64,000 bases of DNA from Corythucha ciliata. Lineage: Eukaryota; Arthropoda; Insecta; Hemiptera; Tingidae. Positions 25,790 through 34,575 of this stretch are shown piece after piece. The stretch's first letter is position 1, and each line of letters starts with the position of its first letter. Made by a program: the position numbers and the translations under genes. The stretch is taken from NCBI GenBank assembly GCA_038030265.1, contig CM075937.1:1-64000 (forward strand), written 5' to 3'. Below the pieces are notes generated by a model. The model saw nothing but the letters and a program-made list of their open reading frames with translations, did no database searches and was not told the DNA's origin.

Positions 25790-26400
25790 GGGTGGGTTGG
25801 CGGGTGATGGAGATTACATCTAAACCAATATCTTGGCACTTATCCATGGATGTATTTTCTACTTAAGGGTAGGTTGGTGGGCATTAGACATCCACGCCTG
25901 AAACAACATCTTGACATCTTTTTATTGATGCATTTTTTACTTGACAAAAATGGATTGGTGGGCATTAGACCACATCTAAACCAATATCTTGACATTTTCT
26001 TCATATTGTTCCATTAATGCGACATTTTCTCGACAAGGATGAGATGATAGGTAATAGACCTCCAAAATCTTGGCATCTTTGTGTATTGTCTTATTGATGC
26101 ATCTTTTTCTTACAATGGTGGGTTGGAGGGTACTAAACCTCCTTGTTTGAACCGATATCTTGACTTTTCTTCATATTTCTCCATTAACACAATTTTTTCT
26201 TGACGAGGATGAGAGGATAGATAATAGACCTCCAAAATCTTGGCATCTTTTGTTTGATAGGGATGAGTTGGTGGCCTCTAGACCTCCATGTATGAACTAA
26301 CATCTTAGCATTTCTTTATTGATGTTTTTTTCTCTTGATAAGGGTGGGTTGATGGGCACTAGACATCTACGTATGACCTGGTATCTTGAATTTTTATCCA
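25790..26400 (+). repeat. Decayed tandem array, about 80-90-bp unit, eight copies
   Basis: Eight related segments start near 25,790, 25,867, 25,945, 26,035, 26,113, 26,203, 26,258 and 26,339. They share a g-rich ggtgggttggtggg...tagac box, a cca...atcttg box and a t-rich end. Some are shortened. Much more diverged than the other arrays, hence older. Confidence 0.7.
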
Positions 26401-26429
26401 TATTTCCATTAAAGCATCCCCATAAAATA

Positions 26430-28053
26430 TTCATGAAATCTCAACTTATCTCTGACACATTAATATTTAACCCTAGCACACTCAAGGTCCCCTCATATAA
26501 TTTCAATCTTCCTGACATGAGGCTTGACTAAAAATCTCCTTTGGTTGATAACCAATCCTCATCCTCATTATTATTTTCAATTTATTTTATTGCATTAAAT
26601 AAAACATATATATTTTTTATTCGATGGAGCTTCTAGTCACTTCCTAAACTGCCTATATACCCGATGATGAGAAAATGAAGTTGAGATCAGGTCTCACGTA
26701 GTTCCCTTTTTTTCTTTCTTTTTAAATTGATGGGTTCCTTTCTTCACCCTTTTTTTAAGCAATAATTTCAACAGACTTGATCTACCCTAGTCAAGGTTTA
26801 GTGCAACAACCGTTCACCTTCCCAATGGGTCCCTTAGCAAAATATGTTTGCACAATGATGAAAGCAAGCAATGTCAACCTTTCACCTTCCAGTGGAACAT
26901 GTCGATTGCTTTAACATAAATTTTAAATTTCATAAATAAAATTTGAAATTCCCCAATCCTAAGATCCAAGTCCCTAAAAAAAGGTAAATTAGAAAAAAGC
27001 AAGATAATGTGCCCCTAGTAGTGGTAGTGGCGGCAGAGGATTTGGTTCATGCCCCTGTCCAGTTAATTGTCATTAAAGTTGGTTAATTAATTTCATAAAT
27101 GATTAATTTGAATTGTCTTAATTTAAGTAGTCTTGGTTTAAATTGATTAATTTAGTTTATTTGTTTTGTTTACTTGAGTTCACTCATTTGGGTTGTTTTA
27201 ATTTGATTTAAGTAAATTTAGTCTGAATTGATTTGATCTTAAATAAACCGTTTTATTTAATTTAATCTAAGTTGGTTTTATAGCATGGTTAATCTGATTT
27301 ATAATATCTTGGTTTAAGTTGATCTTGATTTAAGGCTAACTCGATTAATTTAATTTGGGTGTACTTGATTCGGTTTGATATTGGCTTGAATTAATTAGGT
27401 TTGAGTTGATTTTGATTCATTAATTTGGTTTGTCTTGGTTTGACATGAGTGGACTTGTTTTGGATTGCTATGGTTTGAATTGATTCAGTTCAAATTCACT
27501 AAATTTGGGTTTGAGTTGATTTAAATTAGACCAATTAACTTAGCCAGGGTTGATTCATTTAAGATGGAGGTGATTTAGCTAACTTTGGTTTGAATTGACT
27601 CACTTTGGATTAACTCTACTCATTTGATTCATTTTAGACTGGCTTGGGTTGGGTTTGTTTATCTTGTAAATGGTTCACATGTGATACGAACCACTTGATT
27701 CCTAGGCTTATATGATTGAGTTTACTCATTTATATTTATCTGAATAAATTAGCCTTGTTCGAGATAGTTTATTTTGATTAAACTCATTTAGATTGTTTAA
27801 TTTAATTTAATGAATTGGTTTGATTTTAATTAGCTCATTTTAATAAACTCGACTTGGTTTTAGCTTTGCTTTTGGACCATTTTAATTTGAGTTGATCCTA
27901 AATTAATGATGCCTTCATTTGGATTAATTTAGTTTTGATGAACTCGATTATGATGGATTTGGCTTGATGTTGGTTAGGTTTGAGTTGATTTGGATCAGTC
28001 AACTTGGTTTGAGCTAATTTTATTTGGATTGATGTGGTTCAGATTGATTTAGT
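26430..28053. other. Unassigned AT-rich plant sequence
   Basis: From about 27,060 to the N run the sequence is a degenerate tract of tttgatt/taattt/ttggttt words without a clear period. No ORF with a domain, no tRNA. Possibly a decayed simple repeat. Confidence 0.5.
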
Positions 28054-28553
28054 NNNNNNNNNNNNNNNNNNNNNNNNNNNNNNNNNNNNNNNNNNNNNNN
28101 NNNNNNNNNNNNNNNNNNNNNNNNNNNNNNNNNNNNNNNNNNNNNNNNNNNNNNNNNNNNNNNNNNNNNNNNNNNNNNNNNNNNNNNNNNNNNNNNNNNN
28201 NNNNNNNNNNNNNNNNNNNNNNNNNNNNNNNNNNNNNNNNNNNNNNNNNNNNNNNNNNNNNNNNNNNNNNNNNNNNNNNNNNNNNNNNNNNNNNNNNNNN
28301 NNNNNNNNNNNNNNNNNNNNNNNNNNNNNNNNNNNNNNNNNNNNNNNNNNNNNNNNNNNNNNNNNNNNNNNNNNNNNNNNNNNNNNNNNNNNNNNNNNNN
28401 NNNNNNNNNNNNNNNNNNNNNNNNNNNNNNNNNNNNNNNNNNNNNNNNNNNNNNNNNNNNNNNNNNNNNNNNNNNNNNNNNNNNNNNNNNNNNNNNNNNN
28501 NNNNNNNNNNNNNNNNNNNNNNNNNNNNNNNNNNNNNNNNNNNNNNNNNNNNN
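28054..28553. other. Assembly gap, exactly 500 N
   Basis: A run of 500 N, a round number, so a scaffolding placeholder and not a measured gap. Plant-type sequence lies to its left; unassigned and then bacterial sequence lies to its right. Confidence 0.99.
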
Positions 28554-29222
28554 AAACACTGAGTTTTGTGTGTGTAGTGGCGATAAGATTGCTGATGATG
28601 AGCACCGGGATTGGGCCTGAATCCCGAAATGCATCCTTTCACAAACCAAGCGGCTGTATGTGTTCAAATTAATTTTTTAAAAAACGAACTGCCCTACCTT
28701 CTTCTTTACAGCATTACTTACGCTCGAACAATGGCGTAATTCACTGTCCCGTTGTTTACTGTATGCACGCATATGTTAAAATTTAAAGCGACCGTGCTAT
28801 TTAAAAAAACGGGTTTGGGTCTCTCAAAAACCAATTTCACAGGTTCTCGTGCCCAATATACAATACATTCAATTTTGCGGGCTTGGCTCTTTACAAAGAC
28901 AAATTTCGCGTGTTTGGCCCCCAATTTAGCGTGCTTAGCTCGGTCAAAAAGCAATTCCACATGTTCGGCTCTTGAATAAATAAATTCGGCGGTTTCGCTA
29001 ATTCAAAAACCAATGTTTCCTGTCTGATGGTTCATTCAAAATTCAAATAAGTCAGTGTTTAAGGGCGTGTTTCTTTCGGAACCCAATTTTGCGTCATTGC
29101 TTCATTCAAAGGACCAATAAATTTTTGCAGGGATTCTGCGGATTTCCGGTGTCGACAAATTAGGCTTACTGGGCAAATCAGGTCCGCAAGAAGATGACGC
29201 ATTAAAAAAAATTTCCCGTTAA
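28554..29222. other. Unassigned segment with decayed short repeats
   Basis: Unlike the repeat-rich left side and unlike the bacterial genes on the right. Between about 28,800 and 29,010 a box resembling aattt.gcg.g.ttggctc recurs with about 35-45-bp spacing, mixed with caaaaaccaatt. No ORF with a domain on either strand. Could be DNA of the symbiont's animal host, plant DNA or degraded symbiont DNA; I cannot decide. Confidence 0.4.
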
Positions 29223-29237
29223 TTCTGGATATTAAAG

Positions 29238-29804
29238 GAGCGATCACTTGAAGAGGTTAAACAAACATATAGAAAGGGTTATATTGACATAATACCTTCC
29301 TCTAGTAAACTTATAGTAGATGAAATAAGAATACAGAAATCTTCTATTTTCCCATTTAATCTTAAAAAAGTTTTAGAGTCTAAAGAATGCGCTTATGACT
29401 ATGTTGTTATTGATTGCCCTCCTGCCCTATCTGTACTTACTAAAATAGCCTTGGTAAGTTGTCACAGATATTACGTTCCATTACAAGCAGAGTTTTTTAG
29501 TTATGAAGGACTACGCGCGTTCATAAGTTATGTTAATGAAATTACATTTATAAACCCTGGTGTAGAAATTGGTGGTGTATTCGCAACTAGGTTTAATCCT
29601 AAGGTTAACAAGAGATTTAGCAAGAAGCTTGTTGAAAGTGTTGGGAATCAACTAGGTAATAAATTACTAGATACTTTTATAAGAGAAAACAGCGATTTGT
29701 ATCAAGCACAAGCTGAGGGGAAGCATATTTTTGATTACAACCATGCTTGTAATGGTGCAGTAGACTATTATAATTTGACTAAAGAGATACTGTCTAAGCT
29801 CTAA
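29238..29804 (+). pseudogene. parA: ParA-family partition ATPase, N-terminus missing
   Basis: Cytoplasmic plasmid or chromosome partition ATPase of the ParA/Soj family. The visible part has the Walker B-like VVIDCPPAL (about 29,403-29,429), then a typical ParA C-terminal half with a helical YYNLTKEILSKL end. The frame is open from 29,223, after a TAA at 29,220. The first roughly 70-90 residues, including the KGGVGKT Walker A loop, are absent, and the sequence before 29,223 shows no trace of them in any frame. The protein is therefore cut at the seam with the unassigned segment. An ATG at 29,451 gives a 117-residue ORF but starts in mid-domain. A small partner gene follows 46 bp downstream, as in par loci. 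Confidence 0.8.
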
Positions 29805-29850
29805 CTGCTTCCTTATATGTAAGCATAATTATTTTAATTGAAATAGTATT

Positions 29851-30147
29851 ATGAAAGAATATGATAAAAATGAAAAAGGGGGATTTCCTACATTGCCTCA
29901 ACCAAGTAAACTATACACGCAAAGCGAACAACCTTATACAGTTCAAACCAATCATTTAACTTCTGTTCAATTTAAGTTACCTGTTGATGTGGTACATAAG
30001 ATTAGGTGCTACTGCTACTGGGAGCGTATCACGCATCAGCAGTTTTTTGATGATTTAGTAAGCCATTTTTTTAATGGGAAAATAGTTGAAGATATTCCAG
30101 AATCTGTTAAAAATAGGTATAAGGCAGGTAGAAAAAGAAAGTTTTAA
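29851..30147 (+). CDS. Small protein following parA, possible partition partner
   Basis: 98 residues, not recognised by family. The first 35 residues are polar and Pro/Gln-rich, suggesting a disordered arm. Residues about 45-98 look like a compact helical DNA-binding-like domain (VQFKLPVDVVHKIRCYCYWE...) with a very basic end, KNRYKAGRKRKF. Position right behind parA and a basic tail suggest the DNA-binding partner of a par system or a plasmid copy-control protein. That role is inferred from position only. Confidence 0.6.
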   Translation: MKEYDKNEKGGFPTLPQPSKLYTQSEQPYTVQTNHLTSVQFKLPVDVVHKIRCYCYWERITHQQFFDDLVSHFFNGKIVEDIPESVKNRYKAGRKRKF

Positions 30148-30431
30148 TTAGGTATCTATTAACAGTTAGGTAAAGTATAAAATTATATTAGTTATATATT
30201 TTATATGATAATGTAATGTATAAAACATAACTACATATATTTTTATGTACAAATATTTAATTTATACAATGTTTTTTATAAATAATTAATATGTATAATA
30301 CATTTATATATGCTTAACAATTAAAATTTTATTAAATTTTATAATTTATATTAAAACATGTTTATATTTATATATAATTAATAATTGTTTATACATTTTA
30401 TGTAGTACAATTACTTTAAAATGACTTAATC
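30148..30431. other. Very AT-rich intergenic region
   Basis: About 280 bp with very few G or C, made of words such as tatataattaataatt and tttatata. No ORF, no clear iteron with a fixed period. It lies between a par-like pair and the radC-like genes; it could contain a promoter or a replication origin. Confidence 0.4.
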
Positions 30432-31007
30432 ATGTCCATAGATAACAAAGATTTACCATGTACACATGTACGTGATGCATATGATGTATATGGTATTATA
30501 CGTACCTTACTCAATCTACGGGACAAACCAGATCTGACCAAAGAACATATTTGGACCGTTGCTTTAGACAACGCACGTATGATTTTAAATGTAGAACTGG
30601 TAGCGCTGTGTTCTTATTTAGATACTGCTTCCATCCCTGCAGAGGTATTTAGCATGCCCCTACAGAAGAAGGCATATGGCATTGTATTGGTTCATAATAG
30701 CCCTAGTGGACTATTACAACCTACAGAAGAAGATATAGACCTTACAGATCGTTTGATACAGGTTGGAAATATCATCAACATAAATCTGCTAGATCATCTA
30801 ATCGTGACGCCAAAGACCTATTATAGTTTTGAAAATAGTGGATTAATGGATCAACTAAGATCCAGTACGAAATATGCTATTCCAAGTTTAGCAATAGGAA
30901 AGGCTGTAAAAAAAGAAGTAAATGCTAAACGTAAAAAGAACGATAAGTCCTATCTCATTGATAAAGCCATAGAAGAAGAATTAAATCAAATAAATAAAAT
31001 AAAATGA
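30432..31007 (+). CDS. RadC-like JAMM/MPN domain protein with degenerate metal site
   Basis: 191 residues. The RadC-like domain covers residues about 15-140. The family's zinc motif H-x-H-x7-S-x2-D is here H88-N-S90 ... T98 ... D101: the second histidine is serine and the serine is threonine, so metal binding is probably lost. The C-terminal 40 residues are Lys-rich. It is a tandem paralogue of the next gene (shared DKPDLTKEH, QKKA, LMDQLR), 45 bp upstream on the same strand. RadC-family proteins are common on plasmids and mobile DNA; their biochemical role is unsettled. A regulatory or scaffold role for this copy is inference. Confidence 0.8.
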   Translation: MSIDNKDLPCTHVRDAYDVYGIIRTLLNLRDKPDLTKEHIWTVALDNARMILNVELVALCSYLDTASIPAEVFSMPLQKKAYGIVLVHNSPSGLLQPTEEDIDLTDRLIQVGNIININLLDHLIVTPKTYYSFENSGLMDQLRSSTKYAIPSLAIGKAVKKEVNAKRKKNDKSYLIDKAIEEELNQINKIK

Positions 31008-31052
31008 GCAAGTAATGTGTAGGGCTTACTTGTATCAAAACAAGATAATGTT

Positions 31053-31751
31053 ATGCTCATCTATTTAAGTAACCAGGATAAAATTGCGATTCATGATGCA
31101 TTTGATGCCTATAATGTGATGCTTACTATTCTAGAAAGAGATGATAAACCAGATTTAACCAAGGAGCACTTATGGGTCATCGCACTCAGTGTACGCAATC
31201 TTATTGTCAATATCGAACTGGTTAGTGTAGGGAGTTCCTATTTTACGGCTGTAGAGCCTAAGGAAATCATGAGTGTACCTTCTCAAAAAAAAGCAGCTGG
31301 CATTATTATGATTCATAACCATCCCTGTGGAGAAATGAAACCTTCTGCGCATGATCTGGATGCTACGGATCGGATGATTCAAGTAGGCAGAATACTAGAC
31401 ATCCATGTTATGGATCATTTAATCATCTCAGAAAGGCAATATTGTGGCTATTATAGTTTTGATGACCATAGGCTTATGGATCAACTTCGCAAGAGTGTTA
31501 AGTATATCCCAAGCTTTGAAGTAAAACAACATTTTGAAAAAAAACTGGATATCATAGAAAAAGAATTTAAAGAAGAAATTAAAACAAAGAAAAAGGAAAT
31601 CAAAGAAAAAGGCAGAAAGATAGGCCATAAAGAAGGTATGCTAAAAAGAAATATGGAAATTGCTAAAGTTATGCTTGCAGAAGGTGAACCAGTAGAAAAG
31701 GTCATACGCTTCACAGGTTTATCTGTGTCTGATGTACAACAACTTTCTTAA
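31053..31751 (+). CDS. RadC-like JAMM/MPN domain protein fused to an Rpn-type C-terminal tail
   Basis: 232 residues. The RadC-like domain spans about 15-145 and keeps a full JAMM motif: H88-N-H90-P-C-G, S98, D101. After residue 165 comes a Lys/Glu-rich coiled-coil-like stretch (about 166-200). Then a tail of about 32 residues, MEIAKVML...GLSVSDVQQLS, has the same pattern as the ends of the two Rpn-type nucleases at 31,769 and 49,227. Such a tail is not part of ordinary RadC proteins. The gene lies 17 bp before the Rpn nuclease gene on the same strand, so the two are probably co-transcribed and may interact. Function unknown. Confidence 0.85.
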   Translation: MLIYLSNQDKIAIHDAFDAYNVMLTILERDDKPDLTKEHLWVIALSVRNLIVNIELVSVGSSYFTAVEPKEIMSVPSQKKAAGIIMIHNHPCGEMKPSAHDLDATDRMIQVGRILDIHVMDHLIISERQYCGYYSFDDHRLMDQLRKSVKYIPSFEVKQHFEKKLDIIEKEFKEEIKTKKKEIKEKGRKIGHKEGMLKRNMEIAKVMLAEGEPVEKVIRFTGLSVSDVQQLS

Positions 31752-31768
31752 TCAAGGTTATTGATCAT

Positions 31769-32728
31769 ATGACTAAGCAAAAAGACAAGAAAAAGGATAA
31801 TAAAGAGGGGGTAGATAAGCCTCATGATGGCGTATTTAAAAATACGTTTTGCAATAAAGAAGCAATGCTGGATTTTCTGTCTGCTAACCTACCTACAGAG
31901 TTATTTAGTATAATAGATCAAGAAAATCTACAATTGACTGATAAAAGCTTTGTCGATCCAGTTGGCAGAAGAGGAGAGTCTGATTTAGTGTTCAAAACCA
32001 ATATAAATGGTCAAACAGGCTATCTATACATTTTGGCAGAGCATCAATCTACTGAAGATAGATATATGCCTCTTCGCTTCTTGGAATATAACGTTAGGCT
32101 CATACGACAACATTTAAAAGAAAATGGGAATGTACCGCTTCCGGTCATACTAAACATATGCATCTATAATGGTGATAAGCCCTATAAAGGCTCAAATAGT
32201 TTATTATCGATGTTTGCTGATCCTGAACTGGCTAAATCATCTATGTTTGATAAATTTCATTTGGTTGATCTCTATAGCATACATGAAAATGAGCTGCTTA
32301 GCTATAAAAAGGCTGCTTTTGCCGCAATGCTGCTCAAGCAGGGGATTTATCGTTCGTTTAATCAATGGTTTATTGATCATATAGACCTAATTGTAGATTT
32401 TTTAGAAAAAGGTTATATTAGCTATGCTGATCAAGTTTTTTTGTATATGTTACAAGTGGATGATCATCCAGATTTACTAGAAACAATCAAGCAATCTAAC
32501 CCAAAGTTAAAGGAAGTAGCCATGTCAGTAGCCGAAACATTAAGACAAAAAGGAAAACAAGAAGGTATCCAAATGGGTATGCGCTTAGGTGAAGAAAAGG
32601 GTAAGCTAGAGGGTAAAGAGGAAGGTAAACTAGAAATCGCCAAATCCATGCTTCTCAATGGTTATCCTGTAGAAGATATACTTCTTCTTACTGGATTATC
32701 TTCCTCTCAGATTCATAACCTTGTATAG
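31769..32728 (+). CDS. Rpn-family recombination-promoting nuclease / putative transposase (PD-(D/E)XK)
   Basis: 319 residues. Rpn/YhgA-like protein (Transposase_31 type). A PHDGVFKNTF start is followed by the nuclease core: D72 in ESDLVFK and E91-H-Q93 in ILAEHQS, the usual D...E-x-Q/K set. From residue about 252 the protein turns into GK/EG-rich linker repeats (KGKQEGIQMG..., KEEGKLE) and the tail LEIAKSMLLNGYPVEDILLL ending near the stop. In enterobacteria Rpn proteins are DNA nucleases that raise RecA-independent recombination, and some act in phage defence. Catalytic residues look intact. ATG at 32,522 is an in-frame internal start with ggaag upstream. Third gene of a run of three. Confidence 0.88.
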   Translation: MTKQKDKKKDNKEGVDKPHDGVFKNTFCNKEAMLDFLSANLPTELFSIIDQENLQLTDKSFVDPVGRRGESDLVFKTNINGQTGYLYILAEHQSTEDRYMPLRFLEYNVRLIRQHLKENGNVPLPVILNICIYNGDKPYKGSNSLLSMFADPELAKSSMFDKFHLVDLYSIHENELLSYKKAAFAAMLLKQGIYRSFNQWFIDHIDLIVDFLEKGYISYADQVFLYMLQVDDHPDLLETIKQSNPKLKEVAMSVAETLRQKGKQEGIQMGMRLGEEKGKLEGKEEGKLEIAKSMLLNGYPVEDILLLTGLSSSQIHNLV

Positions 32729-32878
32729 ACCTTTCCTGCATTATACTGGACTGGTTTCTTAGGACAACTTTTCCTTCATTTTATTTCCTGTTTTTTCCCA
32801 TTTGCTAGCCTACCATTTTTAAATGGTTAAGATATACGTTCATAGGTTTTTGATAGTTAATGCTAGAATGAAATCTTT

Positions 32879-34059
32879 TTGTAGTAGTTGATATTTAATC
32901 TGACAGGCAGTAAAAAATTAGAATGTATACATGTCAGTTAAGTTTAGTTTGTCAGGTATGCTCTTAAGATACGCGATTTGATTATTTTTTTCAAAGACTA
33001 ATTTTTTACTATCCTCCCAAGTTTGTATAGGCGTTTTACCGTAACAATATTTTCCAGAATGTGGTCGCTCATGATTATAATAGAGTAACCAGTTATCTAA
33101 ATCCTGTTGCAAGTCATCCAGGTTTTTACGCACAGCTGTATCAAAGCATTCCTGTTTCATAGTTTTATTAAAACGCTCACAGAACCCATTGGTTTGCGGT
33201 GAATAGGCTTTAGTAACGGTATGTTCTATACCTTCTATGCTTAAAAACAATTCAAAGGCATGATGCTCTATTTTACCTTTATACTCAGTACCTCGATCTG
33301 TTAGAATACGTAAGATGGGTATGCTTTGTTCTTGATAAAAAGGCAATACGCTATCATTTAACAGATCAGCAGCTGTCAAGGCTGTCTTATCAGTATAGAG
33401 TTTTGCGTGAGCTACTCGAGAATAACTATCTATAAATACCTGCGTATAAACCTTACCTATGCCTTTAAAGTTACCCACGTAATAAGTATCTTGACAGCCT
33501 AAATAACCAGGGTGTTCTGTATCTATTTCTCCACATGCCTCTTGGTCATGCTTACGTTTTTCTAATGCAGATAGCTGAGATTCCGTTAAAACAAGGCCAT
33601 CTTGAGCCATTTTAGCCTCTAAAGCCTTAAGGCGTTTTTTTATGTTATTTAAGTCATTACGTAACCAGATAGACCTGACCCCACCAGGAGAGACTAGGAT
33701 ACCTTGCTGCTTTAGTTCGTTGGATACTCTAAGCTGACCATAGGCTGGATAATCTATGGCCATATCTACTACTGCTTTTTCTATACTAGGGTCTACTCTA
33801 TTAGCCATAATCGGCTTCCTACGGCTTATCTCTTGTAAAGCCTCTTGACCGCCTGTTTCATACAAGGCTTTGAAGCGATAATAGCTATCTCTACTATAAC
33901 CCATAGTTTTACAGGCTGATGAAATGTTCCCCAACGTTTTAGCTAGCTCCAATAAGCCTACTTTCGGCTTGATGATTTTTTGATGTAAGTTCATAATAGT
34001 AGTCGGTATTTATATCAACACAAATTAACAAATGTCAGATTAAATATCAACTACTACAA
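32879..34059 (-). mobile_element. IS481-family insertion sequence, complete
   Basis: 1,181 bp, bounded by perfect 27-bp inverted repeats at 32,879-32,905 and 34,033-34,059 (outer end ttgtagtagttg). It is flanked by a 4-bp duplication CTTT (32,875-32,878 and 34,060-34,063). It carries one intact transposase gene and sits inside the orfA of an IS3-like element. Perfect ends and an open transposase suggest a recent insertion. Confidence 0.93.
32918..33994 (-). CDS. IS481-family transposase
   Basis: 358 residues, cuts and joins IS ends with a DDE (RNase H-like) active site. N-terminal helix-turn-helix region (about 15-70, [18 protein letters not shown]). Catalytic region about 165-330 with D in [12 protein letters not shown] in LTDRGTEY and E in [11 protein letters not shown], then the family's [17 protein letters not shown]. 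No frameshift. The ATG at 33,994 lies 39 bp inside the right inverted repeat. Very close in motif wording to IS481 members in general. Confidence 0.95.
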   Translation of the reverse strand: MNLHQKIIKPKVGLLELAKTLGNISSACKTMGYSRDSYYRFKALYETGGQEALQEISRRKPIMANRVDPSIEKAVVDMAIDYPAYGQLRVSNELKQQGILVSPGGVRSIWLRNDLNNIKKRLKALEAKMAQDGLVLTESQLSALEKRKHDQEACGEIDTEHPGYLGCQDTYYVGNFKGIGKVYTQVFIDSYSRVAHAKLYTDKTALTAADLLNDSVLPFYQEQSIPILRILTDRGTEYKGKIEHHAFELFLSIEGIEHTVTKAYSPQTNGFCERFNKTMKQECFDTAVRKNLDDLQQDLDNWLLYYNHERPHSGKYCYGKTPIQTWEDSKKLVFEKNNQIAYLKSIPDKLNLTDMYTF

Positions 34060-34374
34060 CTTTAATAAATCCAAGCTCTTTAGCTTTCCCACTGCACAAT
34101 CTCGCTCAACGGTAGTCTTGCCTAACGCTTTTGCAAGCTCATCATTTTGATACTTAAGAGTCTGTATCTCATCTTTATATACGCTAACAATTTTTTATGG
34201 ATCAAAGGCTAATGAAGCATTTTCCAAAAACTGATGTTTCCAGTTTTGAATAGTTTTACTAGTAACGCCATATTTGGACGATAACTCGGATACCGTGGAG
34301 TCTTCTTTTAGTAAAGCTAATACTATTTTAGTCTTTTCTTCCGAACTAAAATGTCTATTCTTTTTTCTTCCCAT
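34060..34374 (-). pseudogene. IS3-family OrfA (HTH) remnant
   Basis: Starts ATG at 34,374 (MGRKKNRHFSSEEKTKIVLA) and runs through a typical IS3 OrfA helix-turn-helix (SELSSKYGVTSKTIQNWKHQF). A TAA stop interrupts it at codon 60 (34,195-34,197). Past that stop the frame continues through DEIQTLKYQNDELAKALGKT to KSLDLLK, where the IS481 has inserted. Doubly broken: a nonsense codon plus the insertion. Confidence 0.85.
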
Positions 34375-34505
34375 CTGATTAATTTATTGGATGACTCTAA
34401 AACTAAACGATACGGAAAATAAAATAAAAACTTTTTGTCCGATTTCTTCAGTCCATGATATTTCTACGACACACACGCGAGCGACTTCTTTTTTTCCCGC
34501 TTAAC

Positions 34506-34560
34506 AACCATTCGTTGCATTATTTTACTGTTTACCAAACTTTTATTGGCGGCCATGGGC
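34506..34560 (-). repeat. Fragment of a short dispersed repeat (MITE-like)
   Basis: The reverse complement matches the left half of the repeat at 57,719-57,778 (gcccatgg..cgc...ataaaagtttgg...acagtaaaataatgcaacga). Only one end is present. Confidence 0.7.
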
Positions 34561-34575
34561 AAAGGCGTATACCCT

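Larger units (their letters stand above)
32747..34455 (-). mobile_element. Deleted IS3-like element carrying a nested IS481
   Basis: Imperfect inverted repeats of 42 bp mark the ends: 32,747-32,788 (beginning tggactgg) and 34,414-34,455 (ending cagtcca). Between them, outside the nested IS481, lie an orfA-type reading frame and about 90 bp of non-coding sequence. No orfB (DDE integrase) is present, so this is a deletion derivative that could move only in trans. No target-site duplication is obvious. Confidence 0.7.

Noticed and set aside
28020..28672. ORFs across the N gap on both strands
   Set aside because: They consist almost wholly of unknown bases.
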